64,000 bases of DNA from Platynereis dumerilii (GCA_026936325.1 JAPTHN010000011.1:35250629-35314628), one strand, 5' to 3'; positions 22,738-35,462 are shown, counted from the stretch's first letter. A program made the numbers and translations. Notes: generated from the letters alone by a model not told the origin.

Positions 22738-23046
22738 GTTATATGTTTGATGCAGTTTATTATCAAAAGTGTAATAATTTCATATCCACACCCCCTAACA
22801 GATATCTGTGCCTGGACAATAATATGCAATATATTTAAAAAAAATTAATTATAAATTAATAAAGACTGAAGAATGACTGTTATTGCAATAATAAAGGGCA
22901 CAACTATATGTTGTAACAATTTTAAAATAGCATATATCATAAATGAAAAATACGCTACAAATTAGATGTATGATGCACTTTATTATTAAAAATTGTAACA
23001 TTTTATATCCACACCCCCTAACAGATATCTTCGGCTGGACAATAAC
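22738..23046. repeat. Diverged tandem duplication, period about 228 bp
   Basis: GATGCAGTTTATTATC...CCACACCCCCTAACAGATATCTG...TGGACAATAA (about 22750-22823) recurs as GATGCACTTTATTATT...CCACACCCCCTAACAGATATCTT...TGGACAATAA (about 22973-23045). The second copy runs straight into the palindromic array at 23047. Confidence 0.75.
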
Positions 23047-23137
23047 ATCAGTTCGGGAAAGTGCAGAATTCGGGAGCGCTCCCGAATTCGGGAACAGTGT
23101 TCCCGAATTCGGAAGCTGCTCCCGAATTCAGGAGCAT
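23047..23137. repeat. Palindromic GAATTCGGGA array, locus 1
   Basis: After CAGTTCGGGAAAGTGCAGAA, GAATTCGGGA words alternate with their complement TCCCGAATTC. The stretch at 23067-23090 is a perfect 24-bp palindrome (GAATTCGGGAGC and its complement). It is followed by 13-bp arms with a one-base loop and then a third imperfect arm pair. A related array lies at 24368. Confidence 0.85.
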
Positions 23138-23139
23138 AC

Positions 23140-24367
23140 ATCACTCTGAACAGTGAAAACTGTTCATTTTGCTTCAGCAGAGGCATTTACACAAGTATCA
23201 CTATCTATCCATTATACAAGTGTAGACAAATTCATAGGCATGGCTGTTCTGCAGGGGGGGGGGGGCGGGGGTGGATCTGCCCTGATAATATTAGTCAGGA
23301 TTTGCCATTTTCTGTGATGCTTCATTTATTGAAGAAAGTAGACCTATATATATGCCTAAATTGAACTGAAGCTGTATTTCTAAACTTCACATTCAGCATA
23401 CAGGTCAATTCTGTTCGTTTAGTTAGTTTTTCGTTTATTTTTGCTACCCAAGGGTGCTTCTCCATCAGGTCCATTTCTGCAGTTTTCGGATGATTTCTGT
23501 CCACTTTATTGGGATAGGGTGAACCGGGGCACATTGGCACAAGGGGCACAATGGGACTGTGGGGTTTCCTTGGTTCCTTACATTGTTTATCATGATGTGG
23601 TATGTCATCAAATCTTGCAAATTCTGATCCTGAGGTTTCTATCCTTTTATTGGCAAATTACAGCCACATGAAGAAGTATGGTGAGAAAAAGTTTGTTTTC
23701 CTACTACTCAACTAAATTCAGAGGGGTTCCATTCAAACCATTCTCTGAACAAATGAACAATGAGGCTTTCTCAATGGTACCCGAGAAATTAGCATTTTGG
23801 TGTGAAAGCCATATTGGGGCTAATTGGGACACCGAACATGGGGCACATTGGGATGCACTTTATATGGTAGAATGTAAGTGTCCAAGTCAACTGAATGGTC
23901 TGGGACAGCACACAAAAGGTATTCAGGCCCCTATGAATAAAAGAGGCATAGTGGATCATGCTCTGTCAACAAATTTATCGCAAAGCACTGTGTGTTACTT
24001 ACATAGATGTCCGTACCATGGACAGTTTATGTTAAATGTTTAAAACTGTTTCAAGTTATGAACTATTGGCACTATGTACAAGGTGTTATTGCACTGTATT
24101 TTATTTTATTTTATTTCTTTATTGAGCCCCCAAAGATGGGGAAAAAACATATATATCACAGTCGGTTTTGCGATAGCATGGTAAAAGGTACATGCATAAC
24201 AGCAATGAGCTGAAAGCATAATGATAAAAGATAATATATATAAATGTAAGATATTGTGACCATTAAAATGCCTGGGTTAGTAAGTTTAAAAGCACATGTC
24301 TTATGCACTTCTTATATGTAATATCCAGTGCAGGTGGAGAGTTAAATGATTTTTTAATATTGTCCAA
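23140..24367. other. No gene; G-rich GGGGCACATTGGG words
   Basis: A stretch opening ATAGGGTGAACCGGGGCACATTGG (in two pieces, from about 23514) repeats GGGGCACA.TGGGA and GGGGCTAATTGGGACAC words to about 23855. It looks like the start of an element of the G-rich TA-flanked type (see 26550 and 51229), but no right end was found. The open frame at 23678-24043 has no recognisable domain. Confidence 0.5.
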
Positions 24368-24484
24368 ATCAGTTCGGGAAAGTGCAGAATTCGGGAACAT
24401 TCCCAAATTCGGGAATAAGGTGCTTCCAAATTCGGGAACTGCTCCCAAATTCGGGAACAAAAGTGTTCCCGAATTCGGGAGTTT
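24368..24484. repeat. Palindromic GAATTCGGGA array, locus 2
   Basis: It opens with the same CAGTTCGGGAAAGTGCAGAA as locus 1, then carries about nine alternating TTCGGGAA and TTCCCGAA or TTCCCAAA words. Both loci are in the same orientation, 1.3 kb apart, and differ in detail, so they are diverged copies of one repeat. Confidence 0.83.
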
Positions 24485-24891
24485 CATCTTCAAAGCACCC
24501 TCGGACGTTGTGTATTAAGATCGGATGGATTTTTATTGGCCTGACTGGTTGTTTGCAAGGTAATTAAGAATTCTACCCTGTGAAAAAAAATTCTGTGCTG
24601 TGGTTTTCTTTACAGAGCAAATCAAACTTTGTAAGTTGACTAATTCTGTCATAAATTCAAGTTTACTTAGACTTATTATCCCAATCTTGTCAAGGTGTGA
24701 ATTTATTTGATTTAAAATTATTGTATATGCCATAATTCGACGAAAGTGTAGCAGGTGCTGGAATTGTTGTCTACAGAGCATCACAGATTAGTCTTTAAAT
24801 TCATTTTAGACTTCCTATAAAAAATTTAATTATTTAAAAATAATTCGACTCAAATAGCTCCACTGCAGCTTCCTCACCAGAAAGTATGCTA

Positions 24892-24970
<79 letters not shown>

Positions 24971-24985
24971 TTATCTATCTATCTG

Positions 24986-25027
<42 letters not shown>

Positions 25028-25560
25028 CAATCACAATTGATTTTTTCTTTTCCAGTATTACCACTGTATTTGGCTGAGGATAACTTATATTGGACAGTGA
25101 AAAGTTATATGGGTAGAGAGAAGTTATAATAGGTAGTATATTGGGCTATAGTAGTTTATAGGCTCAAATCCTCTAATTGGCTGATGATCTGTCACGGACC
25201 AATCAGAAGAAGTTAAAAATGCCACGTAGCAAGTGGCCTTGCAAGTTGCAACTCATACTAACTGAAATTGCAGTAACAGACAGACAGGCAGACAAGAAAG
25301 TCATGTACAATCTAGAGATGACAAGCAATTCATAAAACATCTGTCTTATATGAAAAGCCAATTTGGTACATTAACAGTCTCTTTACAATGGAGAGACCTC
25401 TCTGAGAGCTGCAATATCTAGCACATGTGCTTCCTTTGCCCCAGTCCAAGCAAACAACATAATGGAAATTCACTGGACAGTTGATGAATGAACTTTTTTT
25501 TTTTTTTTTTAAATTGCTATAGCTCAACTCCTCCCTGTTAAAGTAAAAACTACGCACAAA
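24485..25560. other. No gene seen; contains an (ATCT)n microsatellite
   Basis: (ATCT)n occupies about 24891-25027. The flanks show no coding sequence or element ends. Confidence 0.8.
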
Positions 25561-26009
25561 ATAGGGGGAACAGGGGCACATTTGGATTCTTATCATATTA
25601 ACTATTTTTTCTCAATGCTGAAAGCACTGAGCAACTTTGCATGAATATCACCAATACTATTGAGCTTACATCCAAGGCATAATAAATTAGAAGGCACCGT
25701 CATGTACCCCTTTGCTGCCAGATAGCAAAATGTGAGTCGGGATCATGACTGTCCCACACATTTCATAGAAGAATGGCCATATCGGTCAAAAAGAAGCAAA
25801 AAACAGGTTTGCGGACTCCATGTCAAGTTAAGTGAAGGCTGAGGTCACGAATTTGAAATTCAATATGATATTGTTATGTTTATTGGTTGTACACATCAAG
25901 ATTAAGATGACATTTTTTGCGTATGTTGAAATTTTATGTCTCTGTTGCTGAGCCACTATGCGATTTTTCATGATTTTTTACTAAAAATGATCAATTTTTC
26001 CGGGTCACC
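25561..26009. other. No gene; possible lone G-rich element end
   Basis: ATAGGGGGAACAGGGGCACA at 25561 resembles the start at 23514 in the same orientation. No inverted partner was found. No coding sequence. Confidence 0.4.
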
Positions 26010-26549
26010 CAAAGAAAGTTTTCAAAAATTTCTCAGCAACTGAAAATGGTTTATCATATCTTTTATACATAAATCTAATGTCTGAGGAAAAAATGTTTGC
26101 AATTCCACACATCCAATCACCAATTTTAGAATTTTGAAATTCAGACACCTTGAAAATCCTAATTATTCCAGCATTTTGATCAAGAGTGTAGTTAACTCCA
26201 TTCATATTACTGTTGCAGATATAGCAATTAAGCAATTCACAATTAATTTCATAGCTGTCAATCATTTTCTTTTTTATGTAATTTTTGAAGCCTTGGAAGC
26301 TGTGAGTGTAGATTTTTTCTTTATATGCCTTTTCCATACCATTAAAAACCACACAAATTTGTAACGTATTCCCTGTTTAGCAAACTCTCGTCTGACCCTT
26401 GGAACAAAGTACATCTTTTCCCCTCGATGTAAATGACCATGCACACTGGCTCTCTTCCTGAATATGGCTTGCCCATGAAAAAATTTGGGTAATAAATTGT
26501 TTTCTAATTTATAGCAAAAATTAAAAAGATGGAGTTCATATATATCGTA

Positions 26550-27464
26550 ATATGGGGTGAATCGGGACACTGGGGTGAATCGGGACAGAACAGGAACACG
26601 TTATATTTTCTCAATAAACACCAATTTCTACTTGTCTTAGAACTGTGAATTTTAGTACATCTTTAGTACACATACCAAAGCATATTGTGACAAAATTTGG
26701 TTCTTCTAACTTTTAAAAGGTATTGAGGTTTTACGGCACCTTAAACCTGGCGCTGCAGAAATGATTTTTTTCAAGCAGGTCAAAACTTTGCTTGTGTCTT
26801 ATAAAGTACAAGTAATAGAGCCACCAAAATTGCAGCAAACTTTAAAATCAGTCTAATATACTTTTGGGGACCATAATTAAAGACTGGATGTAGGATTGTG
26901 TATGTTCAGTCCCGGGTTCAGATCCAGGTCAATGGCAAAGCTTCAGGATATAAACAAAAATAACCATGCGAATTTTCATTTGAGTGTACTGGCGTGGCTT
27001 TTTGATTAATATTATTGAACTTGGCATCATTTACAGTGGATTTAGTCCAGAATTACCAATTACTAGAACTTTTATAAAACCGATTTTTTTTTTAGTTTTC
27101 TGTCATTTATTAAATTTTTTAAAATATGCATATTATCAATGAAATTAATTTCAGATTTTCCTCAAAATACATTTTTGGCTGGTAGAATATATTTTCTAAT
27201 ATTTATTCACAACTAGCAATCACTCAAAGAAGGTAGAGAGTATTGATTGTGGAGAAAATGGTCTGTCCCGATTCACCCCAAAGTAAGGGGTGAATTGGGA
27301 CAGTGGTTTTCTGAGCATTGAGATTTTAAGATATTATATCAAGCTCCAAGGGGTACTTAAACCTTGTACTCAGACACAATTTGACACCAAATTTTGATTT
27401 TTAGATTGATTTTGACCATGCTATGACAGAAAAACCGCCAATTCTGTCCAAATTCACCCCATAT
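26550..27464. mobile_element. TA-flanked MITE-like element inside the LINE
   Basis: The ends ATATGGGGTGAAT and ATTCACCCCATAT are inverted, with TA on both sides (26548-26549 and 27465-27466). Inside the left end GGGGTGAATCGGGACA is repeated twice, and the right half repeats GGGGTGAATTGGGACA. Removing the element and one TA makes the LINE reading continuous (...K-M-Y-YDIYEL), which supports a 2-bp TA duplication. No transposase. Confidence 0.82.
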
Positions 27465-27469
27465 TATAG

Positions 27470-28390
27470 TACATTTTAAAATTTCAGTATCTTAAAATTT
27501 TTGAAGATTGCGCTGGTATGTGCTTTATATTTAGCATTTGAAATTGCCCTCATAGCCTTTTTTTGTAATTTTATGATTGTTGATTGATCATTTCCCCAAA
27601 GTATGGAACCATAATTCATATGAGGTAAAACTAAAGCATTATATATAATTTGGGATGAAATGTTTCAACCTGTTTAGAATTCCAATTACTTTCGATATTT
27701 TTTTAGATATAACATCAATGTGCGCCTTCCATTTCAGGTTTTCAGTCAGCACGATACCAAGAAAGTTGAATTCTTTTACAAACTTTATAGGGCAATTGTT
27801 AATTTCTAATTAAGGATATTGAACCACTTTCCGCGGCATGTGAAAAAGCATAGCAGATGATTTGGCCCAGTTAAGGGATAATTGGTTGAGTTGCATCCAC
27901 CTACTGAATTTCTGCAAGTCTCTGTTTATGTTCGTTTGGATATCATGATCATTGGATTTAAAGCGATTTAGTGCCGCACATAAAGTAGTGTCATCTGCAT
28001 ATAAGATAGGTTTGAGAACGCTGTCAATATTATGTATATCATTCATATATATAATGAATAGAAGAGGACCTAGGATGGACCCCTGTGGGACTCCCGTTGT
28101 AATATTTAAACTTGCCGAGCAATGGTCATCAAATTCTACATATTGATAACGATTATTTAGGTAGCTCTGAAGCAGATTCACTGCAGTGCCATTGAAACCA
28201 TAGTATCGTAGCTTAAATATTAATATTTCATGATTTATGGTATCGAAAGCCTTGGACATGTCCAAGAAAATACCAATTGGGGTTTCTCCTCTGTCTAAAT
28301 CACCAATTAATCGGTCCAGCAACTCCATTACAGCTAACTCAGTAGAGTGTTTAGCACGGAATCCATACTGATTTTCAACTCATTTAGATC
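27470..28390 (-). pseudogene. LINE reverse transcriptase fragment
   Basis: The open part at 27810-28328 (172 codons) contains FLDMSKAFDTINHEIL, TTGVPQGSILGPLLF and the catalytic YADDT. Downstream to about 27470 another frame gives KEFNFLGIVLTENLKWK and the NYGSILWG block, both typical of CR1/jockey-type ORF2. The enzyme would copy LINE RNA at the nicked target site. The fingers region is deleted and the frame is interrupted, so it is inactive. Confidence 0.88.
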
Positions 28391-29432
28391 TGATGGCACA
28401 CTGTTGTAAAGTTCCTCATATTTTTGGCTAAATGCATCTGCTATGTCTCTAGGATTCTGTAAACCATTTATCTGCTTAGAGCGTCCAGGCTTTGGATTCA
28501 TTTTCTTCACTTCTTTGAAGAAATCTCGCGTTTTGTCCAGAGTGAGATATTCTGCCATTTGTTGGGACCTGAAGTCATTTTGTTTGCGTTTATTCCTCCT
28601 TGCTGTATACATAAAATCCCGCTTGGCAGAACGCATGTTTTCAAACAATACTCCAGATTTGGGCTTGTTCTGCTGTTTCCACAGATGATACCAGAATTCA
28701 CTTTCCTTTTGATATGGACGTACTTCCTCTGACCATCCTGATTTTACTCTCTTTCTGCTCCTTATTCTTGGAAAAACAGTCTGAGCACAAGGCAATTTTA
28801 ACAAGGTCATTACATAGTTCATTGATATCCAACTGGTGGTTCGAGTCATTACAGAGTATATCTGAACATTGTATTCCACATCTATGTGGTAAAGCATCTA
28901 TAAGATTATCCAAATTCTGCTGATAGCTTGACACACTTTTGTCAGAGCATTTCACTTTGTACCAAGCTATTCTATCCTGCTGCATACAAGAAGTGCTTAC
29001 ATCCGGAAATGTCTTTGTAACATTCATTTTAAGTGTTAAAAATAGAGGCCTATGCTTAGAGGGGTAATAATATCATCCCTGGTCCGACCATTAAGCACAT
29101 GGTCTTCAAAAGCTGAGCTTATGGCAAAGTGATCAATACATGTAAATGATCCAAGTGGGAGGTCAACATAAGTGTAGTCCACGGAAGCTGCATCCAAAGT
29201 CCACTCGAACCAGGCAATATCAGTTTTTATGATGGCGGCATGTGACTGCTTTTGGCCAATCAGCATCGCTCTAGCATAGTGGTCATGTAATAAATCTAGT
29301 TATCTAACTCGTGTTCAGCATTGACACAATATCAGCAAAATGATTTAACCACTTTAGGATAACCCGTGTTAAGCATTCAAAGCTACAATCTGGTGCAGTA
29401 GGGTTGATCAACCACCTTGAGTGAGTTTTATT

Positions 29433-29665
29433 CATAGGCGTACCGGGCGCGTGATATTTATGGGGGGCCAGCAACTTTGCCTCAATTTAAAGATTCCAAT
29501 CTCATACCATTTCAAATGAAATTGCCTGGAAATCATTAATTTTCAATAGTTTTTATTTAATCATCAGCCCGATTTTGTAGGCCTTTTTGCCCGAATCTCA
29601 CAGTTTCCATAATTTTTGAGGAGGCGACCGCGGCCCCCGTGCCCCCCCCCTCCAGTATGCCTATG
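29433..29665. mobile_element. Non-autonomous hAT-like MITE
   Basis: The ends CATAGGCGTACCGG and CCAGTATGCCTATG are imperfectly inverted, and an exact 8-bp duplication GTTTTATT flanks it at 29425-29432 and 29666-29673. The 233-bp interior has a G-rich left and a C-rich right (CGGCCCCCGTGCCCCCCCCC). It inserted just upstream of the 5' truncation of the LINE. Confidence 0.88.
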
Positions 29666-29699
29666 GTTTTATTTACATGCATGGGGCATTGTTCAGTAA

Positions 29700-30625
29700 C
29701 AATGAACAACTAACAGAACTATACGAAGTCTTAAGTGGTTATGCATAACTTTATTATCTATGGAATAACAAAACAAATCACACAGCCGATAAAATGGTTA
29801 AAAAAAACATGGCAAGAAAATAAATGAAAATCACTATAAATAACAGGTTTCATATACAACTGCCCAATAAAAAAAATCTTAAGATGAAATATCTCACAAA
29901 AAGAAAAGATGGTGATATAACATAAATAAATATATAATCACATTAAATAATAAGTTTGTAATAAAACTGCCCAATACAGGGTCTTGATGCTTGATATAGG
30001 CATGTGTTAATTTTTAGAGAAAATTCATAGATTCTTAAGGGGTTATGCATAACTTATTAATTATCTATTGAATGCCAGCAAAATGTCTCAAAATGAAAAT
30101 GACAGATGAGATAGTATTAAAAAGAGATGGTCGGATAAAATTATCAATGAATATAATAACATTAAATAAACATCGGGTTGACATAAAATTACCCAATACC
30201 AACATTTTTTTTAATGAAACATTCCATATAATAATAAAACAACTGATGAGATGATAAAACATACAGTAAAATAACATAAATACAAAATATAATCACAGTA
30301 AATAACATTCTTATCGTAAAACAGCCCAATAGCAAAATCTTAATAATGACAAATGTTAAGATCACATAAATATATATATATATATTCACAATAAATAACA
30401 GGTTTGTCATCAAACAGCCTAATACGCAGCCCCGATGCTTTGCATAGTCGTGTTTTCCTTTAAGGAAAATTCATCAGATTCCCAAGCAATTAAATGCATA
30501 ATTTGTTTACTATTTTTGGAGTGCTAAATTTATCAAAATTACCAGCTGATAAAATCATTTAAAAAGATGGTAAAAAAGGCTGTCATCTTTTAGTTACTAA
30601 TTCATCAGATTACAATATTTTTCTG
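29700..30625. repeat. Degenerate AT-rich tandem repeat
   Basis: Loosely spaced copies of a word like AATAACAGGTTTNTCATAAAACTGCCCAATA occur near 29845, 29945, 30165, 30305 and 30395, and TAAG(G)GGTTATGCATAACTT occurs near 29733 and 30038. Open frames here are low-complexity. 30626-31020 shows nothing further beyond short TA runs. Confidence 0.65.
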
Positions 30626-31023
30626 GTTAATATTTTCATACCTTTCTATATAGTCAGGACCCATTTCCCAAAAATATATTTAAAAAATAAGAAAAGGTTA
30701 AGGTTGAGAAAATGACCATTCTAAAAGAGATGGTAAGATAGGCTGTCATGTTTTAATTTTAAAGAAAATGTATCAGATTTAAAAAAGATTTTTCTTGCTG
30801 ATTTTTTTTTACAAAACCTTTACATATTGATTCTGATCAAATTATAAAAAATGATGGTTAGATGGTATAAATTAGTAAAATTATATATATATATGTATTG
30901 GTTTTAGCCTATTTCAAGTTGGCTGAATCCAAATCTGCTGGGTACCAAGGTATATTTCTGGATTTTAACCTTGAAATTCACAAAGCAAAAAAGGAAAGAA
31001 AGGGAGTTGTAGGCCAACCTACT

Positions 31024-33180
31024 TGAACCTAGCCACCACATTAAACCATTCTCAAAACAATTGAGCAGCTATTGTGGTGAGATACTGGCCATATTACTTG
31101 GTTCTGAAGTCATACTTCAAATAACTCCACTTGAACATCAAGGCGATGTCCACATCATTATAGACTGCCAATAAACTATAACCAAAGATAGGGGGTAAGA
31201 TGGGGGGGGCCTGGGGGGCACAATGAACCTAGCCACCACATTAAACCATTCTCAAAACAATTGAGCAGCCATTGTGGTGAGATACTGGCCATATTACTTG
31301 GTTCTGAAGCCATACTTCAAGTAACTCCACTTGAACATCAAGGCGATGTCCACATCATATTATGGACTGCCAATAAACTATAACCAAGATGGGGGTAAGA
31401 TGGGGGGCCACAATGAACCTAGCCACCACATTAAACCATTCTCAAAACAATTGAGCAGCCATTATGATACTGGCCATATTACTTAGTTCTGAAGCCATAC
31501 TTCAAATAACTCCACTTGAACATCATTATGGACTGCCAATAGACTATAACCAAAGATAGGGGGTAAGATGGGGGCCACAATGAACCTAGCCACCACATTA
31601 AACCATTCTCAAAACAATTGAGCAGCCATCATTGTAAGATACTGGTCATATTACTTGGTTCTAAAGCCATACTTCAAATAACTCCACTTGAACATCAAGA
31701 TTCAAGGTGATGTCCACATCATTATGGACTGCCAATAAACTATAACCAAGATAAGGGGTAAGATGGGGGGCCACAATGAACCTAGCCACCACATTAAACC
31801 ATTCTCAAAACAATTGAGCAGCCATCATTGTAAGATACTGGTCATATTACTTGATTCTGAAGCCACACTTCAAATAAGTCAATTTGAACATCATTATGGA
31901 CTGCCAATAAACTATAAACAAAGATAGGGGGTAAGATGGGGGCCCACAATGAACCTAGCCACCACATTAAACCATTCTCAAAACAATTGAGCAGCCATTG
32001 TGGTGAGATACTGGCCATATAACTTGGTTCTGAAGCCATACTTCAAATAACTCCACTTGAACATCATTATGGACTGCCAATAAACTATAACCAAAGATAG
32101 GGGGTAAGATGGGGGGCCACAATGAACCTAGCCACCACATTAAACCATTCTCAAAACAATTGAGCAGCCATTATGATACTGGCCATATTACTTGGTTCTG
32201 AAGCCATACTTCAAGTAACTCGACTTGAACATCATTATGGACTGCCAATAAACTATAACCAAGATAGGGGTAAGATGGGGGGGCACAATGAACCTAGCCA
32301 CCACATTAAACCATTCTCAAAACAATTGAGCAGCTATTGTGGTGAGATACTGGCCATATTACTTGGTTCTGAAGCCATACTTCAAATAACTCCACTTGAA
32401 CATCAAGGCGATGTCCACATCATTATGGACTGCCAATAAACCATAGCCAAGATGGGGGTAAGATTGGGGGGCCACAATAAACCTAGCCACCACATTAAAC
32501 CATTCTCAAAACAATTGAGCAGCCATTATGATACTGGCCATATTACTTGGTTCTGAAGCCATACTTCAAGTAACTCGACTTGAACATCATTATGGACTGC
32601 CAATAAACTATAACCAAGATAGGGGGTAAGATGGGGGGGGGGCCACAATGAACTTAGCCACCACATTAAACTATTCTCAAAACAATTGAGCAGCCATTGT
32701 GGTGACATACTGGCCATATTACTTGGTGGTTCTGAAGCCACACTTCAAACAACTCCACTTGAACATCAAGGCGATGTCCACATCATTATGGACTGCCAAT
32801 AAACTATAACCAAAGATAGGGGGTAAGATGGGGGCCACAATGAACCTAGCCACCACATTAAACCATTCTCAAAACAATTGAGCAGCCATCATTGTAAGAT
32901 ACTGGTCATATTACTTGATTCTGAAGCCACACTTCAAATAAGTCAATTTGAACATCATTATGGACTGCCAATAAACTATAAACAAAGATAGGGGGTAAGA
33001 TGGGGGCCCACAATGAACCTAGCCACCACATTAAACCATTCTCAAACAATTGAGCAGCCATTGTGGTGAGATACTGGCCATTACTTAGTTCTGAAGCTAT
33101 ATTTCAAATAAGCCCACGTGAACATCAAGGCAATGTCCACATCATTTTAGACTGCCAAACAACTATATACATGCTGCTAA
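31024..33180. repeat. Satellite array, about 12 units of 166-201 bp
   Basis: Units start with GAACCTAGCCACCACATTAA near 31024, 31225, 31415, 31582, 31778, 31951, 32124, 32290, 32479, 32650, 32842 and 33015. Long units contain an AAGGCGATGTCCACATC segment that short units lack. Units at 31778-31951 and 32842-33015 form nearly identical blocks, and units at 32124 and 32479 share ATTATGATACTGG and AACTCGACTTGAAC, so a higher-order pattern is present. Each unit ends in a G-rich GGGGTAAGATGGGGG run. Not coding. Confidence 0.93.
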
Positions 33181-33889
33181 CAAGTGCTCTGTGGAAATTG
33201 AATTGTGACTTGGTACTTAATTTAGGATCTAGTAAGATTACTGGTTATCCAAAACATACAAGTGGCAAGATGAAGAGGGTAAGACAGAGGCAAAACGGGG
33301 TGCAAGATGTCAGGACCAGGATGATGAGGCAAGATGAAGGAGGAGGGGTAGATGATGGGGACAGCAGGGGAGCTGCTCCAGGCAAGATGGGAGGGGGGGG
33401 GGATCATCCCAACATTGACAAAAATGTCACGATAACCACAGACAGATCAATGTGAGATACTGACTTTTGATTATCATTATGTTGCAACCACTCTACCTAT
33501 CGTGGGACGGGCATACTGCTTGTCCATATATATCACATACTGGACTGCAGGACATTGGCCTGTTGACTGTAGGGGAACGACATTGCAGACGAGATGGGAG
33601 GAAGCAGTGAACACATCTCCCGCTCTGAAGCCAAACAACAACGTAGGTTGGATCTTGCAACCGCTGGAATATTTACTTACTTTGTGCCTTAATAACTGCA
33701 AGAGGTTACAAAACCTCCAGAAATAGGGCATAAGAAATTTATTTTGATAAGCTTAGAACGAGATCCACCCTGTTGAATGTCCTCAAAGAAAACATCCTGC
33801 CACTTGATCATCTAGGTCTTCTCTGTGCAATGTTTTTGTATCAGGACTGTTTGACAATATTATTTTTTGGTCTTCTAAAGGTTGCAGTC
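33181..33889. other. No feature recognised
   Basis: A G-rich and purine-rich stretch (33240-33420) with repeated GCAAGATG words, possibly a decayed extension of the satellite, followed by unassigned sequence. The open frame at 33063-33455 has no domain. Confidence 0.5.
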
Positions 33890-34337
33890 ATAAGGTGGGC
33901 CACAAATTTGTGACATGATCAAAAAGGCCTATTTTTCAATATTCCAATAGCTTGTTGTAGGTCATCACACGCATCCAATCATAGACCCCAAAGCATATCA
34001 AAAAGTCATTCAGAATGTCCGCCGCCTTCTCCGCCTTCGAACCACCCCTGGATTTTTTCGTTTGCAGGGTAGCAGGTCTATTCCATCAAGAATTGATAAA
34101 TAAGTAGATAAGTAAGTAAATAAGTAAATAAATAATGCATTATAATCAAATTAGTAGATAAGTAAATAAGTAAATAAGTAAGTAAATAAGTAAGTTAATA
34201 AGTAAGTAAATAAGTAAGTAAATAAGTAAGAAAATAAGTAAATGAATAAATAAGCAAACAAGTAAATAAATAATACATAATAATTGAATTGGTAGATAAG
34301 TAATTTAATAAGTAGCTAAGAAAGTAATAAGTAGATA

Positions 34338-35100
34338 AGGTCACATGTCATAAGGTCGCCACAAATGTGTGACATGTTCAAAAGGCCAAAATAACCCTGT
34401 TTGTCAATGTATAGAGGAGTATGAATTGTGAGTAAAAAATAACAAAAAATTGTTCAGACATTCGTAGGAAATATCTTCTCAAGTTGGCTCTTTATGGCTT
34501 CTTTGATCCAATCATAGACCCAAAAGTATATAAAAAAGTCATTCTCGATGCCTTTCCAATGAGCAAGTGTCCACTGACACACCTAATTATTGAAATAAGG
34601 GTCCACAAGGTATTATTGAGCACATTATATCCTAATGGTCGAAAACAGTCCAAAAGCGGCTTGTCTGTGCCTGTGGTACAATCAATTCCTTTTCAAACTA
34701 TACAGTATACACACATTACATCTCCAGAGCCATCTGAAAGGCCTGGTAGAGACATTCAAGGAACTTAACTATACACCGAAACAGTCTATTCAGGTTAGAG
34801 TCAAGTGGTTCAGAGTTACAGGGCATAATGAGCTTGGGAACTGCTTTCTCCTCCCTCCTTCGCCGCCTACTTCGCCTCCGAACCACCCATGGATTTTTTC
34901 GTTTGCAGGGTAGCATGGCCCAAGCTATTCCATCAATTAATCAATTAATTCCATCTATTAATCAAATAAAGTTGCAGTCAAATTAAACAGAAATATCAGG
35001 GCTACAATATGACACAACAACCACATTGATAGACCTTTTAGTTCTTGAGAAATGGACAGTTGAATGACAAATTTCTTTGCTGAGTGTCACTAAACCACCT
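34338..35100. repeat. Inverted-repeat arm A, left
   Basis: It pairs with the reverse complement of 39897-40632, including GTCGCCACAAATGTGTGACATG at the outer edge (as GTCGCCACAA plus ATGTGTGACATG) and CAGGGCTACAATATGACA near the inner edge. Each arm has an open frame of 94-96 codons (34484-34768 plus, 40192-40482 minus) sharing DAFPMSKCPLTHLIIEIRVH. The identity simply follows from the near-identical DNA, so it is not evidence of a gene. Confidence 0.88.
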
Positions 35101-35460
35101 AGTAGAGGAACCAGCTCCCAAAATTTGGTGTTGAGTCCAACCCAAGAGATGAACAGACAATCTGCACACCGTCGGAACCAGAAAATTCTCTACTTTCAGA
35201 AAATGCCTGTTGCAATGAAATCTCTATGTTCAATTTTTTACAATTTGGTTTCTATGGCAACCAAATCTGTAAAAAAGTATTCCATATATATACAATTTTA
35301 AAATGTCTATACAGTAAGGTTTGCGATACTTTTGACTTGATTTAAAAAGTGAATTTCATTTATTATCGAAAACCAGATAAAATGGTCATGTGATATCGGT
35401 TATTCCATATTAAGTCATTTGCAAATCAGGTGCCATTTATTTTATATATGGTTCCTGTAC
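35100..35460. repeat. Inverted-repeat arm B, left
   Basis: It pairs with the reverse complement of 36055-36425: AACCAGCTCCCAAAA, GAACAGACAATCTGCACACC, TTTCAGAAAATGCCTGTTGC and GGTCATGTGATATCGGTTAT recur inverted with scattered differences. The loop carries the MITE at 35463-35954. Confidence 0.88.
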
Positions 35461-35462
35461 TA

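Larger units (their letters stand above)
26010..29300 (-). mobile_element. CR1/jockey-type LINE, degraded, split by a MITE
   Basis: Read on the minus strand, the parts in order are: the C-terminal end of an APE endonuclease (TCIDHFAISS, about 29036-29290); a linker (28334-29027); reverse transcriptase from QYGFR onward (27810-28390); and a C-terminal region with LVLPHMNYGSILWG (about 27590) continuing at 26010-26549 with YDIYELHLFNFCYKLENNLL. The 5' part is truncated, several frame changes exist, and the first reverse transcriptase blocks are deleted: SDLNELK joins directly to the QYGFR region. A TA-flanked element sits at 26550-27464. The 3' edge is uncertain. Confidence 0.88.

Noticed and set aside
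23678-24043. 121-codon gene
   Set aside because: No domain, no splice support, and it lies among G-rich repeat words.
24886-25077. Ile/Tyr/Leu/Ser repeat protein
   Set aside because: Translation of (ATCT)n.
31024-33180. CRISPR-like array
   Set aside because: Whole units are similar with no unique spacers, and the DNA is clearly eukaryotic satellite.
34484-34768. Conserved gene, because a similar frame occurs at 40192-40482
   Set aside because: The two frames lie in near-identical inverted-repeat arms, and some of the differences change amino acids; no sign of coding constraint.
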